Positions 59,445-64,000 of a stretch of 64,000 nt of DNA are shown piece after piece (position 1 is the stretch's first letter; each line of letters begins with the position of its first letter). Below the pieces are notes generated by a model. It searched no databases, had not been told where the DNA came from, and saw only the letters and a list, made by a program, of their open reading frames with translations. This DNA is from Lentisalinibacter sediminis (GTDB lineage: Bacteria; Pseudomonadota; Gammaproteobacteria; Steroidobacterales; Woeseiaceae), in contig NZ_JAPDRF010000009.1 of assembly GCF_040706615.1 (NCBI RefSeq), positions 118,493 through 182,492 of the forward strand, read 5' to 3'. Made by a program: the position numbers and the translations under genes.

Positions 59445-60296
59445 ATGGCGACACCTCTCAGACAGTCCGATTACGCGCGCGTGGAGCGGGCCATCGCCTT
59501 CATGGATGCCCATTACCGGGACCGCCCGACGCTCGCGCAGATCGCAGCGGTGGCCGGCGTCAGCCCGGCCCACTTCAGTCGCCTGTTCAGCCGCTGGTCG
59601 GGGCTTTCGCCCCTGCGCTACCTGCGTCGGCTGTCGCTGGTGAGCGCCGAGGCCGACCTTCTGGCCGACGCCAGTGTGGAGGAGGCCGCCTGGGGAGCGG
59701 GCCTGTCGGGCCCGGGCCGGCTGCACGACCTGTTCGTCAGCATCGAGGCCGTGTCTCCCGGCGAGTTCAAGAGCGGCGGTGCGGGCGTGGCACTGCGGGC
59801 AGGCACCGGCGATACGCCTTTCGGTCGCGCCTTCCTCGCCCGCAGCTCCCGGGGCATCGTGGAGCTCGGCTTCGCCGGCGAACGGCCCGAGGCAGAGCTG
59901 CTGGCGGAGCTCGCCGAGGCCTGGCCCGGCGCGCGCATTACCCGCGACCCGGAGGCCGGCGCCGTGCTCGACCAGATCTTCCGCGGCGGCGCGGGCGAAC
60001 ACGTGCTGCACGTCCGCGGGACCAACTTCCAGCACCAGGTCTGGCGCGCCCTGCTCGCCGTCCCACCCGGTGAGACCACCGACTATGCGGAACTCGCCGC
60101 CCGGGCCGGCCGCCCGGGGGCGTCCCGGGCGGCCGGCAATGCGGTCGGCGCCAATCCGGTCGCCTGGCTGATCCCCTGCCACCGTGTGCTGCGGCGCAAC
60201 GGCACACTGGGCGGCTATCGCTGGGGCCCGGATCGCAAGCGAGCCATGCTGGCGTGGGAGCGCTGCCGACCGTCATCGGAGGCCGCCGCGGTCTGA
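59445..60296 (+). CDS. AraC-type/O6-methylguanine-DNA methyltransferase fusion (Ada-like)
   Basis: The 283-residue protein has an AraC-family helix-turn-helix in residues about 8-110 (RPTLAQIAAVAGVSPAHFSRLFSRWSGLSP) and a methyltransferase domain at about 125-280 with the acceptor NPVAWLIPCHRVLRRNG, Cys245. It lacks the N-terminal zinc phosphotriester domain of E. coli Ada, so it is of the shorter Ada-like type. It repairs O6-alkylguanine and may activate transcription. It is a single gene followed by an EamA transporter gene about 60 bp away. Confidence 0.93.
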   Translation: MATPLRQSDYARVERAIAFMDAHYRDRPTLAQIAAVAGVSPAHFSRLFSRWSGLSPLRYLRRLSLVSAEADLLADASVEEAAWGAGLSGPGRLHDLFVSIEAVSPGEFKSGGAGVALRAGTGDTPFGRAFLARSSRGIVELGFAGERPEAELLAELAEAWPGARITRDPEAGAVLDQIFRGGAGEHVLHVRGTNFQHQVWRALLAVPPGETTDYAELAARAGRPGASRAAGNAVGANPVAWLIPCHRVLRRNGTLGGYRWGPDRKRAMLAWERCRPSSEAAAV

Positions 60297-60354
60297 CTGC
60301 CGCGCGGCCCGGTGGTATCCTGCGCGGCCTCTTTCCGCCGCCGCCGGTCCGTTA

Positions 60355-61260
60355 ATGACCCTGCCGCACATCGCGCTCGTCCTCGCCGTCAATCTCGTCT
60401 TCGGCTTCAACCTGGTGGCGGCCAAATTCGTCATGGAGCAGCTGCCGCCGCTCGCGTTCGCCTCACTGCGTTTCCTGCTCCTGTTCCTGGTGCTGTTTCC
60501 GGTGCTGAAGATCATCCGCGGGCGCATGCTGCTCATCACGGGCGTGGCGCTCAGCATGGGCGCGCTCCACTTCACACTGATCTACCAGGGGCTGGCGCTG
60601 GCCGACGACGTCTCCACCGTGGCCATCGCGCTGCAGCTCGCGGTGCCGTTCTCCACCGTGCTGTCGATCATCTTCCTCGGCGAGCAGGTGCGCTGGAAAC
60701 GCTGGACCGGCATCGCGCTATCGTTCGCCGGCGTGTTGATCATCGGCTTCGATCCCCGGGTGCTCGGCTATCTGCCCGCGTTGGCCTTCGTGATCGCCGG
60801 TGCCCTCATGGCGGCCAGCGGCATGCTGCTGATGAAGAAGCTGGAGGGCGTGAGCGTCTTCGAGCTGCAGGGCTGGCTCGCGACCATCTCCTGGCCGCTG
60901 CTGGCGGCGGCCTCCTTCGGCCTGGAGGACAACCAGGCGGCGGCTATTGCCGGCGTGGACACGATGGGTTGGGCTGCGGTCGGCTTCTCCGCCATCGGCG
61001 CCAGCCTGTTCGGCCACGGCGCCACCTACTACCTGGTGCAACGCTACGACGTCTCGCTGATCTCGCCGCTGATGCTCATGTCGACCCTGTTCGGCGTGAT
61101 ATTCGGCGTGCTGCTGCTGGATGACCAGCTCACGCTCAGGATCGTCCTCGGCGGTCTGCTGACGCTGGGCGGCGTGCTGCTGATCACGCTGCGCTCGCCC
61201 TCCCAGCCTGCGTCGGCGGCGCTGGACCAGCCGAGCGTCGCCGGCTCGAAGCACCGGTAG
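60355..61260 (+). CDS. EamA/DMT family transporter
   Basis: The 301-residue protein has ten membrane segments in two EamA repeats (LALADDVSTVAIALQLAVPFSTVLSIIFLGEQ; YDVSLISPLMLMSTLFGVIFGVLLLDDQ). It is a drug/metabolite exporter of RhaT/YdcZ type, of unknown substrate. The ATG at 60355 has a weak ribosome-binding site. Its stop TAG (61258-61260) is supplied by the REP end of composite element copy B. Confidence 0.9.
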   Translation: MTLPHIALVLAVNLVFGFNLVAAKFVMEQLPPLAFASLRFLLLFLVLFPVLKIIRGRMLLITGVALSMGALHFTLIYQGLALADDVSTVAIALQLAVPFSTVLSIIFLGEQVRWKRWTGIALSFAGVLIIGFDPRVLGYLPALAFVIAGALMAASGMLLMKKLEGVSVFELQGWLATISWPLLAAASFGLEDNQAAAIAGVDTMGWAAVGFSAIGASLFGHGATYYLVQRYDVSLISPLMLMSTLFGVIFGVLLLDDQLTLRIVLGGLLTLGGVLLITLRSPSQPASAALDQPSVAGSKHR

Positions 61261-61459
61261 GAGGGCCTTCAGGCCCGATCCGGCCGTGCCAGGCCCCGTT
61301 CTATTGTGGCCGCCCTGCGGGGGTATCCATCTTGCTCCCGACAAAAGGCCGCGGCGATGGATACCCCCGCATGACGGCCGTGCTCCCGGTGGCGGGCCAA
61401 CGCCAAGAGGAGGACCTATCGGCAAAGCAGAGCAGGTCGGGCCTGAAGGCCCTCCTACA
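61257..61459 (-). repeat. Composite REP-bounded repeat element, copy B
   Basis: This 203-bp element is bounded by REP units in opposite directions. The internal 24-bp inverted repeat is at 61308-61331 and 61356-61379. Its 24-nt spacer is the reverse complement of copy A's with one change, and flanking stretches also match copy A in reverse. The element is therefore inverted and carries an internal loss of about 80 bp relative to copies A and C. Confidence 0.88.
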
Positions 61460-61464
61460 TGGGG

Positions 61465-61884
61465 TTACCAGTGGCCCGTGTTGCCCATCGACGCCCAGGG
61501 TTCCTCCGACGGCAGCGCGTCGCCTTTCTGCAGCAGTTCGATGGAGATGTTGTCCGGCGAGCGCACGAAGGCCATGCGGCCGTCGCGGGGCGGGCGGTTG
61601 ATGGTGACGCCGGCGTCCATGAGCTCGCGGCAGGTGTCGTAGATGTTCTCCACCTGGTAGGCGACGTGGCCGAAATTGCGGCCCTCGCCGTATTCCTCCG
61701 GGTCCCAGTTGAAGGTGAGCTCGAGCGGGCAGTCCTCGTTCCCGGGCGGTGCGACGAACACCAGCGTGAATCGGCCCTGTTCGCTGTCGTGGCGCCGGAT
61801 CTCGCGCATGCCGAGCTTGTTGCAGTAGAAGTCCAGCGATTCGTCGAGATCGCTGACGCGTACCATGGTGTGCAGGTATTTCAT
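61465..61884 (-). CDS. gloA: Lactoylglutathione lyase (glyoxalase I)
   Basis: The 139-residue enzyme has the expected metal ligands: His5 in YLHTMVRVSDL, Glu in CPLELTFNWDPEEYGEGRNFGHVAYQV with the His, and Glu in NISIELLQKGD. The size suits the single-domain nickel-type enzyme. It converts the methylglyoxal-glutathione adduct to lactoylglutathione. It has a GGGGTGACG region before the ATG; the longer frame starts 45 bases upstream without support. It is divergent from the HAD phosphatase gene, 100 bp away. Confidence 0.94.
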   Translation of the reverse strand: MKYLHTMVRVSDLDESLDFYCNKLGMREIRRHDSEQGRFTLVFVAPPGNEDCPLELTFNWDPEEYGEGRNFGHVAYQVENIYDTCRELMDAGVTINRPPRDGRMAFVRSPDNISIELLQKGDALPSEEPWASMGNTGHW

Positions 61885-61984
61885 CGTCACCCCGGCGGTC
61901 ACTTGTGAAACGGTGAGCGGAACACCCATTATAGCGGGCCACGCGGCGAGGCTCGCCGCGAATCATCGATCGGATCCGGAACCC

Positions 61985-62677
61985 ATGCTGAGCAGTATCC
62001 GTGCACTCACCATCGACCTCGACGACACCCTCTGGGACGTGGCGCCGGTGATCCGCCGTGCCGAAGAGAAACTCGGCGAATGGTTGGCCAGCCGGTATCC
62101 GCGCATCCCCGAGCGGTACACGCCGGCGGACATGCTGGCGCTGCGCAAGGAGATCGTGGCAGCCAACCCGGAGCAGGCCCACGACTTCCGTTTCCTGCGT
62201 CGCGCGGTCATGCGCGAGATGGCGCTGGCGGTCGGCTATGCGGAGACGCTCGCGGAGGAGGCGTTCGAGGTGTTCGACCGCCACCGTAACGAGGTGGAGT
62301 TCTTCGACGACGTGCTGCCGGCGCTTGAGCGTCTGCATCCCCGGTATCGGCTGGTGGCCGTCACCAATGGCAATGCGGACCTGCAGCGCATCGGCGTCGG
62401 CCATCTGTTCCACGGTATCGTGACGGCAGTGTCGGCGGGGGCGCCGAAACCTCACCCGCAGATCTTCGCGCAGGCCATGCAGCACGCGCGCAGCGAACCG
62501 GCCGAGGTGCTGCATGTGGGCGATCACCCCGACCACGATATCGAGGGCGCGCGCCGGGCAGGCATGCTGACGGTCTGGGTGAACCGCCGGGGGGAGCCAT
62601 GGCCGGAGTCGCTGGAGCCGCCTCACGCGGAGGTGCCGGACTTCGGCGCCCTGCTGGACCTGCTGGGGACCGACTGA
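61985..62677 (+). CDS. HAD family hydrolase (YigB-like)
   Basis: The 230-residue protein has the HAD motifs LTIDLDDTLWDV (nucleophile Asp and acid Asp), AVTNGNADLQRIGV (motif II), KPHPQIF (Lys) and HVGDHPDHDIEGARRAGM (metal-binding acids). The helical cap is of class C1. It resembles YigB, which hydrolyses FMN and other phosphates. It lies 10 bp before the lipase-like gene and may be co-transcribed. Confidence 0.9.
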   Translation: MLSSIRALTIDLDDTLWDVAPVIRRAEEKLGEWLASRYPRIPERYTPADMLALRKEIVAANPEQAHDFRFLRRAVMREMALAVGYAETLAEEAFEVFDRHRNEVEFFDDVLPALERLHPRYRLVAVTNGNADLQRIGVGHLFHGIVTAVSAGAPKPHPQIFAQAMQHARSEPAEVLHVGDHPDHDIEGARRAGMLTVWVNRRGEPWPESLEPPHAEVPDFGALLDLLGTD

Positions 62678-62689
62678 GCGCGGGCCGTG

Positions 62690-63592
62690 ATGCGCCCCGT
62701 CATCATCTTCGTCCCCGGCATGAAGCCCAAGCCGGAGCCCGAGCGCCATCGTCAGCAGATCTGGCGCACCATGCTCGAGGGCGTGCGCCGGGCCGACGGG
62801 GACGTCGCCGATGCCATGTCCGATTGCGGCGACTGCCTGACCCTGGCCGACTGGACCTGGGTCTTCTACAACAGCCGCGCCGACATCGAGCCGGATCTGG
62901 CCGCCATCGAGGAATTGCTGGCGAAGCCCGGCCCCACTGACGAGGACGCCGCCGAGGCACGGTCCTGGGGCAAGCGGCTGAAGCGTTTCGCCTATATCCT
63001 GGGCGATCTGCTGCCTTTCCTGATCCCCCACCTCGCGGACGAGCGCATGCAGGTGACGCTACAGGACGTGCGTCGGTATCTGCACGACGTCAGAGAGATC
63101 GGCCGGCGCGTGCGGCGCCGGCTGGAGATGCGTCTGGATGCGGCGTGGCGGGAGGGCCGCCCGGTGCTGCTGATCGGCCACTCTCTTGGTTCCGTGATCG
63201 CCTGGGATGCCCTGTGGGAACTCTCACGCGTCGACGGGCATCCCGGCAGAGTGGATCTTTTCCTCACCCTCGGCAGCCCGCTCGGCCAGCGCTTCGTGCA
63301 GCATCGGCTGAAGGGCCGGGACGCTGACGGGACCGAGCGCTATCCGGACAATATCCGCCGCTGGGTGAACGTGGCGGCCATCGGCGAACTCACGGCGCTG
63401 GACCGCTCGTTCCGCCGCGATTACCGGGAGATGTTGGCCGCGGGGCTGATCGAGGACATCGAGGACTACGAGGTCCTGAACTTCTTCCGCAAGGACGGCG
63501 AGCTGAACGTGCACAGCGAATACGGCTACCTGGTCAACCGCACCACCGGCGGTGTGATCGCCGACTGGTGGCGCTCCGCAACGTCCACGTAG
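62690..63592 (+). CDS. Alpha/beta hydrolase, lipase-like (PGAP1-type)
   Basis: The 300-residue protein has the nucleophile LLIGHSLGSVIAWDAL, with a GHSLGS elbow typical of lipases and PGAP1-like hydrolases. The N-terminal MRPVIIFVPGMKPKPEPE carries the oxyanion-turn Pro-Gly. It is probably cytoplasmic or peripheral, with no signal peptide. ATG 62690 or GTG 62687 are both possible. Its stop TAG (63590-63592) is supplied by the REP end of composite element copy C. Confidence 0.85.
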   Translation: MRPVIIFVPGMKPKPEPERHRQQIWRTMLEGVRRADGDVADAMSDCGDCLTLADWTWVFYNSRADIEPDLAAIEELLAKPGPTDEDAAEARSWGKRLKRFAYILGDLLPFLIPHLADERMQVTLQDVRRYLHDVREIGRRVRRRLEMRLDAAWREGRPVLLIGHSLGSVIAWDALWELSRVDGHPGRVDLFLTLGSPLGQRFVQHRLKGRDADGTERYPDNIRRWVNVAAIGELTALDRSFRRDYREMLAAGLIEDIEDYEVLNFFRKDGELNVHSEYGYLVNRTTGGVIADWWRSATST

Positions 63593-63892
63593 GAGGGCCT
63601 TCAGGCCCGATCAATCGCGGCTGAAGCCGCTCCTAATATTGTCTATCGGCTCCAGTCGGCCCGGACGACCCCGCGACCCTTGCCTACCCGCTGACGAGCC
63701 CGTAGCCGAGAAGCTTGGCACCAGTCAGCAGGCGCTCCTGACTGTCAGCTCCGTCACGCCACCGCGAAGCGGCCGTCATGCCGGGGTATCCATCGCCGCG
63801 ACCTTTTGTCGGGAGCAAGATGGATACCCCGGCACGGCGGCCACAAGAGAAGGGGAGCCGGTCGGAAGAGATCGGGCCTGAAGGCCCTTGTA
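63589..63892 (+). repeat. Composite REP-bounded repeat element, copy C
   Basis: This 304-bp element is in the same orientation as copy A. It begins GTAGGAGGGCCTTCAGGCCC, contains a second REP type ATCGCGGCTGAAGCCGCTCC near 63613, and has the internal inverted repeat at 63771-63794 and 63819-63842. In it GCGGGGG of copy A is GCCGGGG, and the partner arm is changed to keep pairing. The closing REP (63872 on) has a small change at its end (CCTTGTA). Confidence 0.88.
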
Positions 63893-64000
63893 TGGTAGTC
63901 GGCGCCTGAAATCAGGAAGATGAAAGGCGCCGGGATGGGAGGGACACAAGGCCCTTCTGACCTGTCGGTACAGACTGTAGGAGACCTCGTCCCCATCCCC
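63893..64000. other. End of window, no gene supported
   Basis: The last 108 bases hold no gene. CGGCGCC and GGCGCCG (near 63901 and 63936) and CCTGAAATCAGG could pair, but no clear function is visible. The window ends mid-gap. Confidence 0.4.

Noticed and set aside
63639..63881. Short frames in the last repeat copy
   Set aside because: They lie in the composite repeat. Similar frames appear in the other copies only because the DNA repeats.

Overview
The window is GC-rich, densely coded chromosomal DNA of a Gram-negative bacterium. It encodes TonB-dependent receptors, an OmpW-type porin, an MsbA-like exporter, DUF192 and SYLF proteins, and an OxyR/Dps/peroxiredoxin-glutaredoxin set. The REP-like repeats and gene content suggest an aerobic, heterotrophic gammaproteobacterium, perhaps aquatic; this is inference, as no rRNA or tRNA gene is present to fix taxonomy. 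One undetermined base (48604) inside a perfect 204-bp duplication indicates a draft or binned assembly.

Layout. 1-12 kb: the end of a PLP decarboxylase, a DUF2189 membrane protein, a repetitive DUF4097 protein, a hydrolase, a TonB receptor, a 2-oxoglutarate hydroxylase translationally coupled to a propeller-like protein, a TPR-sulfotransferase, an amidohydrolase lipoprotein and a YcbK-type protein. 12-20 kb: a YcbB-type L,D-transpeptidase, a MarR regulator with a palindrome over its start, an HPF protein, an M20 peptidase behind an ABC exporter, OmpW and TerC. 20-24.4 kb: a hemerythrin protein, then DUF1538-DUF1538-PII-CBS, which looks like a PII-regulated membrane system, then NUDIX and a long RibA. 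24.6-28 kb: mostly uncharacterised small genes, including a 26-codon ORF whose ribosome-binding site matches almost the whole 16S tail, and a J-domain/zinc/PilZ fusion. 28-30.4 kb: a peroxide-defence block, oxyR divergent from dps followed by a hybrid Prx-Grx. 30.5-45.4 kb: an MBL hydrolase, an outer-membrane protein, DUF418, malic enzyme, a secreted phospholipase-A2-like protein with a membrane-anchored neighbour, a GIY-YIG protein, an SSS symporter, a Rieske oxygenase, an NhaC antiporter, TerB, a sugar dehydrogenase and a CNNM/CorC protein. 45.5-50.9 kb: a TonB receptor and an S9 peptidase, plausibly for peptide use, separated by the duplicated stretch. 51-59.4 kb: a DUF192 gene and a lipoprotein gene divergent from the complete MoxR-DUF58-DUF4381-BatA-BatB/C-BatD operon. 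59.4-64 kb: an Ada-like protein, an EamA transporter, glyoxalase I, a HAD phosphatase and a lipase-like protein.

From 38.9 kb onward the intergenic gaps carry a REP family (core GTAGGAGGGCC..GGCCCGA). It appears as pairs or triplets, and as the ends of a composite 200-300 bp element present in three copies (42737, 61257, 63589). REP ends supply the TAG stop codons of four genes. The signals I rate most worth following are the DUF1538/PII/CBS operon, the 26-codon ORF, the composite repeat, the phospholipase-like pair and the J-domain/PilZ fusion.
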